From assembly GCA_963402885.1 (NCBI GenBank), contig OY727100.1, positions 10,509,395 to 10,573,394 on the forward strand: a stretch of 64,000 nucleotides of DNA. Direction: 5' to 3'. Source of the stretch: Antedon bifida. Lineage: Eukaryota > Echinodermata > Crinoidea > Comatulida > Antedonidae. Positions 12,842 through 24,000 of this stretch are shown one piece after another. The notes beneath the pieces were generated by a model, which saw only the letters and a program-made list of their open reading frames with translations, did not search any database and was not told the origin of the DNA. How positions within the stretch are numbered: the stretch's first letter is position 1; the number at the start of each line of letters is the position of its first letter. Position numbers and translations under genes: made by a program.

Positions 12842-13204
12842 CTTAGTGTCTTGTGTAATGGAACATCTTTTATAAATGTTTCTCATCAATTTATTTAATG
12901 TTGTTGCGTTGAATGTTTATCATTTTAATTTCTCATTATTATTAATGCAAATTATCAAGTAGTACAACAATTACATGGATCGATGTTGAATTTAATAACC
13001 AAAAATTGGAGCGAAAAAAAAAAATTGGTATATGTGAAATCATTTTTTTTTCTGTACTGATTTTTATTAATCTTCATTTTCATGTTTTTTTTTGTGAGGC
13101 TGTTCTATTGTATATATATATTTAATTCATCACCCTTGCTGGTTAACTTATATAAATGTTATAATCTAACATTTTTTTACTCTAAATTATTATTTTTTTT
13201 CTAG

Positions 13205-13328
13205 TGACAAAAAAAATGCTGTAATGAACAAGTTCGCAGGACATTTAGTAAGAACAAAACCAAATGGTGTAGATGAGGGCGGTGTAGGTATCGGAGCCTC
13301 AGTTATAGACACACCTTACTTAGTGTGA
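13205..13328 (+). CDS. GSS: alternative terminal exon of glutathione synthetase
   Basis: A second GSS last exon, exactly the same length (124 nt) and phase as 10009-10132, preceded by a polypyrimidine tract and TTTTTTCTAG, opening with the same AGT-GAC junction and closing with its own stop. Joined to exon 9 it gives another 478-residue protein. The two C-terminal 41-residue segments differ at 14 positions. GHLVRTK (450-456) and NGVDEGGV (458-465) are identical. The distal exon has VMNK where the proximal has VLNE, and GGVGIG where the proximal has GGVAAG. The VMNK and final PYLV are closer to the human sequence, whereas the AA to GI change is not. An intact frame and both splice landmarks argue against a pseudoexon. 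Mutually exclusive alternative last exons are the natural reading; a dead tandem copy is the alternative. Confidence 0.85.
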
Positions 13329-13849
13329 CTTTTTAACACACTCAGACACTATGCTTTCCACGATTTGTTTTTCTATATATGTCTTTTTTGGGCAGGATGG
13401 TTTGTTATTGTACTTGTCAACATTTTTTCCTTTTAAATCTTTTTTTTTATTTCGTTTATCCAGTTATCTTTTGATCTTCCTGGTGGTCTTTTTACTTTCC
13501 TTCATTGTTGTGTTTAATTCAGAGTTTTGGATTGCTGTAATTCTTATTTTTGGCAAATATAATTTTTAGACATATATAAATATAAATTTCATTGATGTGC
13601 TAGTGCCTAACTCAACTTTCCGCAAACTTTGAGCCACGAAATAAAAAGGTTTGCAGAACGCTGGTCTAACTAACACTAATTGTTTTTAATAGAGTAGTTT
13701 CCATTCTATTAGTACAGATTTAAAATTAGAACAAAAAAGTATAAATAATATATTGTAATTTTGCTGTAATTTTTAAAAGTATACATTCCTACTAAAATAT
13801 TTTTATATTTACATATATAACCATATAGTGAGTGAATGGTTGAGCAGTT

Positions 13850-13990
13850 TAAGACAGTGGAACCGTAATTACTCGCTCCATTGTTCTGGTGGTAGTCTTT
13901 TCGGATAAGGACTATAAATCGTAGGGCCAGTGTACACTAGCTCATGTGCACTTTAAACACACACAGCCTGACTGGGAGAACAGTCTTTGA
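13850..13990 (+). repeat. SINE-like repeat
   Basis: GGTTGAGCAGTTTAAGACAGTG resembles a degraded tRNA-type A-box region (compare AGCGGTTAAGACAGTG at 62293). It is followed by CTCCATTGTTCTGGTGGTAG and GGATAAGGACTATAAA, shared with 9540-9600 and 43145-43180. A related tail (CTGGGAGAAGAGGTCAC) recurs at 14300. Confidence 0.5.
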
Positions 13991-14844
13991 CTGAAGAGGT
14001 CACCTAGTATAATGAAATAATAACAGCATAGTACTATTTACATTTTGATATTTTTATATACTGTATAGTATCATGCAGTTGAAATAATAATAAATAAATA
14101 CAATTTGTTTAATTTTTAACAAAAAATGTATATATTTATATTTAATTAATTAAACAAGTGTAGTGAGGTACATGGTACATGGTAACTACTTTAATAAAAA
14201 TTTTAAAAAGATATCAAATGATTATATTATAATGTATATTTGTGCCCAAAAGACTATCTTGTTGAGTAGAACACAGCTACTGATCATAACTACTGGGTCC
14301 TCTGGGAGAAGAGGTCACTCAGTATAAAGAAAAAATAAATAAAAAATATGAAACCTATAATCAGTGTTCCCTTAGTTACAAAATCTGACGTGATAATGCA
14401 TAATATCCTGTACTACAGGCAAAATGTTATATTTATTATGAGATATTCAAATGCTATTTTTCTAAAAATGAATATTCTGGAACATTTTTATATAATTCGG
14501 CTTGTAAATGATAGGTTCCGACAGACACATTCACTGACCAAAGAAGGATAAGCTTACAAAAACTGTCTATTGCAACAGTCGGATCTTTTATTGACATCAA
14601 TTATTACAGAAAGGAACAAATACTGTGTATAAATACTGTATGTGTGTTACATTCATATAAAACACAGGACAATAAAAGATTAAAAGTAGTCCAGAATTTC
14701 ATTCTTTCGAGTCTCCTTCTTTTCAATCATTTAGAACTAGTGTTACAATTCTATTTAAAAGTCCTGGACAAGTGTTTAAGTGGTACTACTGCACTACTAT
14801 ATTTTACAATCACATGAGCTACATTATTTGGTTTATCTTAACTT

Positions 14845-14934
14845 GCTCATGATCCCCTCATGATCTAATCATGCTCATGATCCCCTCGTGATCTAATCAT
14901 GCTCATGATCCCCTCATGATCTAATCATGCTCAA
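14845..14934 (+). repeat. 28-bp tandem repeat, TCATGATC-rich
   Basis: Three near-identical units begin at 14845, 14873 and 14901 (GCTCATGATCCCCTCATGAT...), with a decayed fourth. Looser direct and inverted copies of CTCATGATCTGCTCATGAGC and TATTGATCAGTA continue to about 15490. Confidence 0.8.
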
Positions 14935-15669
14935 GCACATGTCTTCACAAAACTTGAAACCTTACACACATCTTCCATTAACTACTGTATATACAGTATT
15001 GATCAGTAGGCCTATTAGGATTTAATCATGATCTGCTCATGAGCAGAAGAACATGTCTTCACTAATTGATTACAGTAAATATTGATCAATATTAACATAT
15101 GCTCATGATCTTCTCATGAGAAATAACATAATGCCTTCACTAAGCTGAAACCTTACAGTTAATCTTCCAATCCCAATAACTACTATACATATTGATCAGT
15201 AGGCTTATTCGGATTTACTCATGATCTGCTCATGAGCAAGAACATTCATTCAACTGAAACCTTGCAAAAATCCCAGTAAATTACAGTAAATATTGATCAG
15301 TATTAAGATTTACTCATGATCAAGTCAGTATCATGAGCAGATCACAAGGAAATCATAATTGTGATCAATATTCACTCTGGATCCTGAGATTGGAAGTTAT
15401 GTGTAAGGTTTCAGTTTAGTAAAGGAATATGTTATGAGCAGATCATTAGCAAATCCTGATCAATAATTACTGTAGTTTACTGGGATGCCTACTGTTTTGA
15501 ACAGGCCTTCACTCACTGAAACAATACATTATTTTACTACAGTAATATCAATTGTTTTCATAAATACATTAGAACCCTTTAGGGGACATCTATTAAGGAA
15601 CCACTTTCCCGAAAACGATAATTACGTTTTAATATACGTTTTAATATTACAGTAAACCTTTATTAAGGA

Positions 15670-16390
15670 ACATTTTGTTGGATTCTAAAGGTATCCTTAT
15701 TAAAGGGACATGTTGTTAGGTTCTGAAGGTATCCCTATTAAGGGACATGTTGGGTTCTGAAGGTATCCCTATTAAGGGACATGTTGGGTTCTGAAGGTAT
15801 CCCTATTAAGGGACATGTTGGGTTTTGAAGGTATCCCTATTAAGGGACATGTTGGGTTCTGAAGGTATCCCTATTAAGGGACATGTTGGGTTCTGAAGGT
15901 ATCCCTATTAAGGGACAAGTTGGGTTTTGAAGGTATCCCTATTAAGGGACATGTTGGGTTCTGAAGGTATCCCTATTAAGGGACAAGTTGGGTTCTGAAG
16001 GTATCCCTATTAAGGGACATGTTGGGTTCTGAAGGTATCCCTATTAAGGGACATGTTGGGTTCTGAAGGTATCCCTATTAAGGGACATGTTGGGTTCTGA
16101 AGGTATCCCTATTAAGGGACATGTTGTTGGGTTCTGAAGGTATCCCTATTAAGGGACATGTTGGGTTCTGAAGGAATCCCTATTAAGGGACATGTTGGGT
16201 TCTGAAGGTATCCCTATTAAGGGACATGTTGGGTTCTGAAGGTATCCCTATTAAGGGACATGTTAGGTTCTGAAGGTATCCCTATTAAGGGACATGTTGT
16301 TAGGTTCTGAAGGTATCCCTATTAAGGGATATGTTGGGTTCTGAAGGTATCCCTATAAGGGGAAATGTTGTTGGGTCAACAAGGTATCCC
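15670..16390 (+). repeat. 34-bp minisatellite, about 21 units
   Basis: Head-to-tail units of 34 bp (GGTTCTGAAGGTATCCCTAT then TAAGGGACATGTTG), interrupted in a few places by a 3-bp GTT insertion that makes 37-bp units. Related single-copy sequence occurs at 15583-15670 and, in a different arrangement, at 45420-45560 (TATTAAGGGGACACCTTTGG), so the array looks amplified from part of a dispersed repeat. Confidence 0.92.
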
Positions 16391-16509
16391 GACTGTACAA
16401 TATGATTACAATAGTTTTCCTGTGCCCTATTTTAATAATGCTCAAAAGGATAGCCACACATTAGGACAAGTACTTGACATGCTTCACAATAGCATGTGTA
16501 CACATTCTA

Positions 16510-16698
16510 AAGCTCTGTCTACATTATCAAACTTTATGTGACAAAAAATGTGATGTGCCCATATATGGACATGATGACATATCAATACCATATTTGGGTA
16601 TATCACTACCATATTTGGGTATATCACTACCATATTTGGGTATATCACTACCACATAGCACATCACACTACAGTAGTTTGAAAGTGTAGACAGAGCTT
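16510..16698. mobile_element. CTCTGTCTACA MITE with internal expansion
   Basis: Starts AAGCTCTGTCTACATTATCA and ends AAGTGTAGACAGAGCTT. The internal ATATTTGGGTATATCACTACC block is repeated three to four times, lengthening this copy to about 190 bp. Confidence 0.85.
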
Positions 16699-18088
16699 AA
16701 TACATACTCCATAATGTTTACAGCTGCAATGATACAAACAATTTTAATCTATTCAATTTACAAATGTCTATTATCTAAGTGTAGTGATTACATTTTACAT
16801 TCATTTAAATATTTAAAATAAATTATAAAATTGTCCAGGAAAAATATAGTAGTTATTAGTACTCCATATTTGGTATAATAAATTTATAAACTAGGCATTT
16901 TTGAAAAACATTGTTTATAGCTCCGTACTATTTTACACATATTTTGGAAAATATGTTTTGGTTTTGGTGAATTTTCATTCAATCCTAGCCGACAAAATGT
17001 AACATATGTGACAGAGTATCTCCTGTTATAATCTCATAATCTAAGCTCAGAAAACTGATCCGACAGATAGTCTGCAGTCAATTCTGTTCATCTAGGCCAG
17101 CATTGTTCTGAAAGTTAAAACTGGGCCTAGATCCCTGGCCATGAAACAAACATGATTATGGCATCTCCCAGTAATTATCACCAACTGATGTTTGCCAAAT
17201 TTGTGGCTGGCCCTGAGAGATTACACTAGTCCAGTACAGTATTCAAACAAAGGCACTGTGTCTTACAATACAATACAAATACTAAATATAAAACAATTTC
17301 AGTTTGGTACATTTTTTATACTAATAATAATCACTCAATAATTGCTAGTATTACAACCAATGGCATCAAGAGGGAGGGGACGGCATGATTGACACACCCG
17401 GGAGGGACAGGGTGCATGATTGACACACCCAAGAGGGACAGAGAGCTTTACCCATGCAATTCTACATTGCATCATTATGTACTTAGTACAGCACTTTTTG
17501 GTTTGGTGGACATGAATATTGCTATCCTTAATTCACTATGTGATCTGAATTTGTAAAAGCTACTAATTTTAAAGAACACATACCTTATAATATTCTATAA
17601 TGTTAAATAAATAAAATCCACATACGACGTGTGTGTGTGTCTGGCGTAGAAACAGAATATAACATCATTTCTGCTAGTTGAAAGAAACTTATACAATGGC
17701 CAAATTTCCAGGATGAATGAATTAATACAAAAATTACATGTTTACTTACATTCAACATGATGTCATAATACACTATAGTGGAGACTTCATTAATAAAAGC
17801 AAAGCTTTAAAGGCCACTTTTTCACCATTTTTGGGGAGACATATATACTGTAGGGCTACTTAAACGTTTCAGCTACACCTCACTTAATAATAATGGCTCT
17901 ATTATCCTCCTCTGTAGAACAAATGTTGTGACCACAATGTATTTCAAATAATTATTTTGTTTGCACAAAATCACCAACCAACTACCTGTAGGTCCTACTA
18001 AGATGGACCTGGGAATTTCCTATGATTATTGTGAAAATGCTTGGGAATTTCTCAATGCTTGGGAATTTCCCAATAAAAGAGCTTTGTG

Positions 18089-21000
18089 TTAAACAAGCCT
18101 GATCTTCTTGCTAGCGTTTTCAACGTGTTGATTTTCAGCTGAGCTTCCTAATGGTGACACTGATTGCAGCAGCTTGGACTCAGATGCACGTCCAAATAAG
18201 GAGAGTAGGAGGGCAACCCCATAACCTGTGGCACGCTCACCCTAAAAGATGAAATGAAATTATAATACACATTATTTTATTATTCTTCAAATCAACTGAC
18301 AGATATAAAACCACTGCTAATGAGTTGACGGGGGAACCCATGTTTTCAGTCTCATATGAGACTTGGGTTCTGATGATCAGAATTTGAAACTGAAAGGATT
18401 TGAACCAATGACTCTGTAATTACTAGTAAGCATGCATGTGAACCACTAGGCCACAGTGCAACTGCAAGTCGTTAAAAAGTGTATCTATCAATGTTTGTCC
18501 TCAAGATTTAATGCATTACTTCAGTGGACCAACTAAATGGAGAATTATCTACTGTAGAAGTTAGCCGAACAACTGGTTTAGCTGGTCTATAACTTTATCA
18601 TAAAGCAGGCCAACCAACCAAAAAAAGCTACAGTAACTAAATGGACCATAGTAAACAAGGCCTAAACGTTCTTCAGTGCTCAATTCTCACCCTAGCTAGA
18701 CACCCTCAAACAAACTGAACCTGCTTCTGCTTCAAACAGAAATGTCCATATACAGTGCCAGCTTACCTAGACAGCTATATGAAACCATAAACTTACCGTG
18801 TAACAGGGGGATGCAATGTCTAAATGAATCCATGAGCCTGGGTAGTCAAATCCAATATGGGCGCCAATGAACAGACCAGCACATGAGCTTTGTGCATTGC
18901 CACGATCCTAAGAGATACAAATTAAAACAATTATTATTCCAATTATTTTCGTACACTTATATACTGTATTGTAATATTAACAAATATATACATAGCTGAT
19001 ACAGTAATTGTATTGAAAACTTACAGCTACAGAGTTCTTCATATCAGCAACAGCGCTTCCAAATTCACTAAAATGCAGCTCGGGACAATAAACCAGAGGA
19101 AACACAAGATCGCCACTATTTTTACCTATTAAAAACAAAAGCATTGAAATATGACATTAATATCAGGACATGACATCATAAAAATGTGTTCATATCGGGA
19201 CACCAGCCTTCATTTATACATAGCCTGACCTAAGCCCATAATTACAAAGATCATAGTCATGATACGTTCACAATGGAATGTCAACATGAACATGCACTTT
19301 ATACAAGAGGTTCGTATACCTATCAGTCGACTACAACCCATGTGGACGCAAACTTTGTGCATGTTCACTCTAATCAAACAGTCCATATTGTACTTGTACC
19401 TACCTGCTTTGACAGCTGCATCTTCCCACTGCTCAGTGTTGCAAAGGACAGCGGAATGATATTTTCCAGTGGAAATTCCCTGTGCTCCAGTCAGTGTTGC
19501 CATATCAAGGACTATGTCGGACTTCAAATCTTTTACTGCATAGGCGACCTACAATTGAATTGTATTTTTAAATATAACTAACTGCAATTTTTCTTAGAAA
19601 TACTATATATGTTTTAAAGGGATGTGGGAGCATGTAAAAGACTTTTGACAGATCTAAAACGGCAATTATTTTTGCATACCAAAAGTTCTGCAAACCAGTA
19701 GTAAAGTTACCATTAAATACAATATTGGTTGTTGCAGTAATGAATAGACAACAGGCGTGAGGCTAGCTATGTACTGTAAAACAAACATATTGGTCCAGAA
19801 AATGTGTACAAACATAGTATGTTTAGGTCAAGAAAAGGTCAAAGGTTGCAAACACAACAAAACTTACACCATCTCCTAGAACAAGTCTTCCTTCAGCATC
19901 TGTGTTGTTAATCTCAACAGACCTAGCAAAGAAAAATATAACGAATATCAATTCTAAATTTAATACTAAAGCTAGAAAAATGGTACCCTTAGGGTAAATT
20001 ACATTAGGCCATTGTATTTTGAGACAGTATTACTGTAAAGAAGCCATGTTTCGCGAGTTGTTGCGTCGTATCAACTACGCAACCTCCTCTGTTGTGTACC
20101 GCAATGGCTGGATCTACAAATACCATGCCAGGCTGCCAAATTAAAACAGTGTTTAGTCTTGATTGATGGTGTTTTAATTAATTACACATATCCCTGGAAC
20201 AATGCATTTCGTAATTCACGGTTAGCTAGTTAGTTAGTAAGTAAAACGTGTATCAATGCTCAGTACAGTCGAGCTTGATTCCGCAAAGACTGTGTGGAGC
20301 ACAAGTAATTGCTTGTAAATATACAATAATATAGATAGAAAATGTGATTGCAAGCCATAAATAAATTATTAAATTGTAAAATGCCCATACCTTCCAGAAT
20401 ATAGTATATGAACATCGTCTGGCCGTGTGGCTAAAGGTCCTACTGCATTTTCTGCTAGACAGAAAACTGCATTCAAATTTTCTTTAAAACCCTAAAAAGG
20501 TTAAAAATAGTTACTACAATATATGTACATGTTTCAAATAAACAATTGGTAATTTGGGGATTGTGGCGTCTGACCCTACCCCACTGTTAGGATACTAAAC
20601 TATGTTTAATGCTTAATGACATAAAATGAATCATAAGAATGATATGGGGTCTAAGCACACCCTCAAATTTGCCAAAATGTTAAAGCACTAAAATCCAAAC
20701 ATACAGAGGCCAAAGCATTACATAGGCCTGGGATAAAGGTCACTTCCCCACCCAAACCAATTACACATTATACTTACTAGTTTAACAGCAGCTGCGAATG
20801 CGCCAAGGATTGCTGCAGCGCCCCCACAATCTCTCTTCATTCCAGGCATTGCTGTCTGTAATATAAGATGATTATATGATTAAAGCATATTATAGTCAAT
20901 ATATCCATAAATCTATGTTTTACAGTTACAAATTGAATACATTATTGAATGAAGTTAAACCCTAATACTTGTTTTAGATTTAATGATAGCAACTAAGCAC

Positions 21001-24000
21001 ATGTTTTCTCTCTAATCTATTAAGAACACACAGTAACTTATGTCATAGATCTATTCTGCTGGCAGATGCATTAGGCTAATGAGAAAAGTTATGAACTAGC
21101 AGATGAAAGTAGAAAGCTAATAATAAGTAAATTATCAATTTAACAAGTAGTGGAGCTGTAGCTTGGTGTTTAAATAGTGGAGCTGTAGCTTGGTGATTAA
21201 GTAGTGGAGCTGTAGCTTGGTGGTTAAGTAGTGGAGCTGTAGCTTGGTGGTTAAATAGTGGAGCTGTAGCTTGGTGTTTAAATAGTGGAGCTGTAGCTTG
21301 GTGTTTAAATAGTGGAGCTGTAGCTTGGTGTTTAAATAGTGGAGCTGTAGCTTGGTGGTTAAATAGTGGAGCTGTAGCTTGGTGGTTAAGTAGTGGAGCT
21401 GTAGCTTGGTGGTTAAGTAGTGGAGCTGTAGCTTGGTGGTTAAATAGTGGAGCTGTAGCTTGGTGGTTAAATAGTGGAGCTGTAGCTTGGTGGTTAAATA
21501 GTGGAGCTGTAGCTTGGTGGTTAAATAGTGGAGCTGTAGCTTGGTGGTTAAATAGTGGAGCTGTAGCTTGGTGGTTAAATAGTGGAGCTGTAGCTTGGTG
21601 GTTAAGTAGTGGAGCTGTAGCTTGGTGGTTAAGTAGTGGAGCTGTAGCTTGGTGGTTAAATAGTGGAGCTGTAGCTTGGTGGTTAAATAGTGGAGCTGTA
21701 GCTTGGTGGTTAAGTAGTGGAGCTGTAGCTTGGTGGTTAAGTAGTGGAGCTGTAGCTTGGTGGTTAAATAGTGGAGCTGTAGCTTGGTGTTTAAATAGTG
21801 GAGCTGTAGCTTGGTGGTTAAATAGTGGAGCTGTAGCTTGGTGGTTAAATAGTGGACTTGTAGCTTGCTGGTTAAGTAGTGGAGCTGTAGCTTGGTGGTT
21901 AAGTAGTGGAGCTGTAGCTTGGTGGTTAAGTAGTGGAGCTGTAGCTTGGTGGTTAAGTAGTGGAGCTGTAGCTTGGTGGTTAAATAGTGGAGCTGTAGCT
22001 TGGTGTTTAAATAGTGGAGCTGTAGCTTGGTGGTTAAGTAGTGGAGCTGTAGCTTGGTGGTTAAGTAGTGGAGCTGTAGCTTGGTGTTTAAATAGTGGAG
22101 CTGTAGCTTGGTGTTTAAATAGTGGACTTGTAGCTTGGTGGTTAAATAGCGGAGCTGTAGCTTGGTGGTTAAATAGTGGAGCTGTAGCTTGGTGGTTAAG
22201 TAGTGGAGCTGTAGCTTCGTGGTTAAGTAGTGGAGCTGTAGCTTGGTGGTTAAGTAGTGGAGCTGTAGCTTGGTGGTTAAATAGTGGAGCTGTAGCTTGG
22301 TGGTTAAGTAGTGGAGCTGTAGCTTGGTGGTTAAGTAGTGGAGCTGTAGCTTGGTGGTTAAGTAGTGGAGCTGTAGCTTGGTGGTTAAATAGTGGAGCTG
22401 TAGCTTGGTGGTTAAGTAGTGGAGCTGTAGCTTGGTGGTTAAGTAGTGGAGCTGTAGCTTGGTGGTTAAGTAGTGGAGCTGTAGCTTGGTGGTTAAGTAG
22501 TGGAGCTGTAGCTTGGTGGTTAAATAGTGGAGCTGTAGCTTGGTGGTTAAATAGTGGAGCTGTAGCTTGGTGGTTAAATAGTGGAGCTGTAGCTTGGTGT
22601 TTAAATAGTGGAGCTGTAGCTTGGTGTTTAAATAGTGGAGCTGTAGCTTGGTGGTTAAATAGTGGAGCTGTAGCTTGGTGGTTAAATAGTGGAGCTGTAG
22701 CTTGGTGGTTAAATAGTGGAGCTGTAGCTTGGTGTTTAAATAGTGGAGCTGTAGCTTGGTGGTTAAGTAGTGGAGCTGTAGCTTGGTGTTTAAATAGTGG
22801 AGCTGTAGCTTGGTGGTTAAGTAGTGGAGCTGTAGCTTGGTGTTTAAATAGTGGAGCTGTAGCTTGGTGGTTAAATAGTGGAGCTGTAGCTTGGTGGTTA
22901 AGTAGTGGAGCTGTAGCTTGGTGGTTAAATAGTGGAGCAGTGGAGCTGTAGCTTGGTGGTTAAATAGTGGAGCTGTAGCTTGGTGGTTAAATAGTGGAGC
23001 TGTAGCTTGGTGGTTAAATAGTGGAGCTGTAGCTTGGTGGTTAAATAGTGGAGCTGTAGCTTGGTGGTTAAATAGTGGAGCTGTAGCTTGGTGGTTAAGT
23101 AGTGGAGCTGTAGCTTGGTGGTTAAATAGTGGAGCTGTAGCTTGGTGGTTAAATAGTGGAGCTGTAGCTTGGTTTTTAAATAGTGGAGCTGTAGCTTGGT
23201 GGTTAAGTAGTGGAGCTGTAGCTTGGTGGTTAAGTAGTGGAGCTGTAGCTTGGTGGTTAAATAGTGGAGCTGTAGCTTGGTGGTTAAGTAGTGGAGCTGT
23301 AGCTTGGTGGTTAAGTAGTGGAGCTGTAGCTTGGTGGTTAAGTAGTGGAGCTGTAGCTTGGTGGTTAAGTAGTGGAGCTGTAGCTTGGTGTTTAAATAGT
23401 GGAGCTGTAGCTTGGTGGTTAAGTAGTGGAGCTGTAGCTTGGTGGTTAAGTAGTGGAGCTGTAGCTTGGTGGTTAAGTAGTGGAGCTGTAGCTTGGTGGT
23501 TAAATAGTGGAGCTGTAGCTTGGTGTTTAAATAGTGGAGCTGTAGCTTGGTGGTTAAGTAGTGGAGCTGTAGCTTGGTGGTTAAATAGTGGAGCTGTAGC
23601 TTGGTGGTTAAGTAGTGGAGCTGTAGCTTGGTGGTTAAATAGTGGAGCTGTAGCTTGGTGGTTAAATAGTGGAGCTTTAGCTTGGTGGTTAAATAGTGGA
23701 GCTGTAGCTTGGTGTTTAAATAGTGGAGCTGTAGCTTGGTGATTAAATAGTGGAGCTGTAGCTTGGTGATTAAATAGTGGAGCTGTAGCTTGGTGGTTAA
23801 GTAGTGGAGCTGTAGCTTGGTGATTAAATAGTGGAGCTGTAGCTTGGTGGTTAAATAGTGGAGCTGTAGCTTGGTGGTTAAGTAGTGGAGCTGTAGCTTG
23901 GTGGTTAAGTAGTGGAGCTGTAGCTTGGTGGTTAAGTAGTGGAGCTCAGGCCCGTAACCAGGGGGGGATCGGGGGGATCGTACGATCCCCCCCGCTGAAC

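Larger units (their letters stand above)
10133..13204 (+). other. interval between the two GSS terminal exons
   Basis: No other exon is recognisable. It holds candidate poly(A) signals (AATAAA at 10694), two copies of the CTCTGTCTACA MITE (11645-11788, 12431-12579) and a 120-bp direct duplication (12601-12720 and 12721-12840) containing TGTATGCATGGGACATATTT. A small frame at 11964-12155 resembles no known protein. For the distal isoform this stretch plus intron 9 would be one 4.4 kb intron. Confidence 0.6.
13329..18088. other. intergenic region between convergent GSS and NPEPL1
   Basis: No gene recognised. Contents: a small inverted pair GCAAACTTT...AAAGGTTTGC at 13615-13670 resembling hAT-type ends, a SINE-like copy at 13850-13990 with a related fragment at 14245-14330, TCATGATC-rich repeats at 14845-15490, the 34-bp minisatellite at 15670-16390 and a MITE at 16510-16698. 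The final 1.4 kb is AT-rich and otherwise featureless, and may hold the NPEPL1 3' UTR. Confidence 0.6.

Noticed and set aside
21148-23946. Regular 27-bp direct repeats as a CRISPR array
   Set aside because: Units are directly adjacent with no unique spacers, the DNA is animal, and the unit matches a SINE head.
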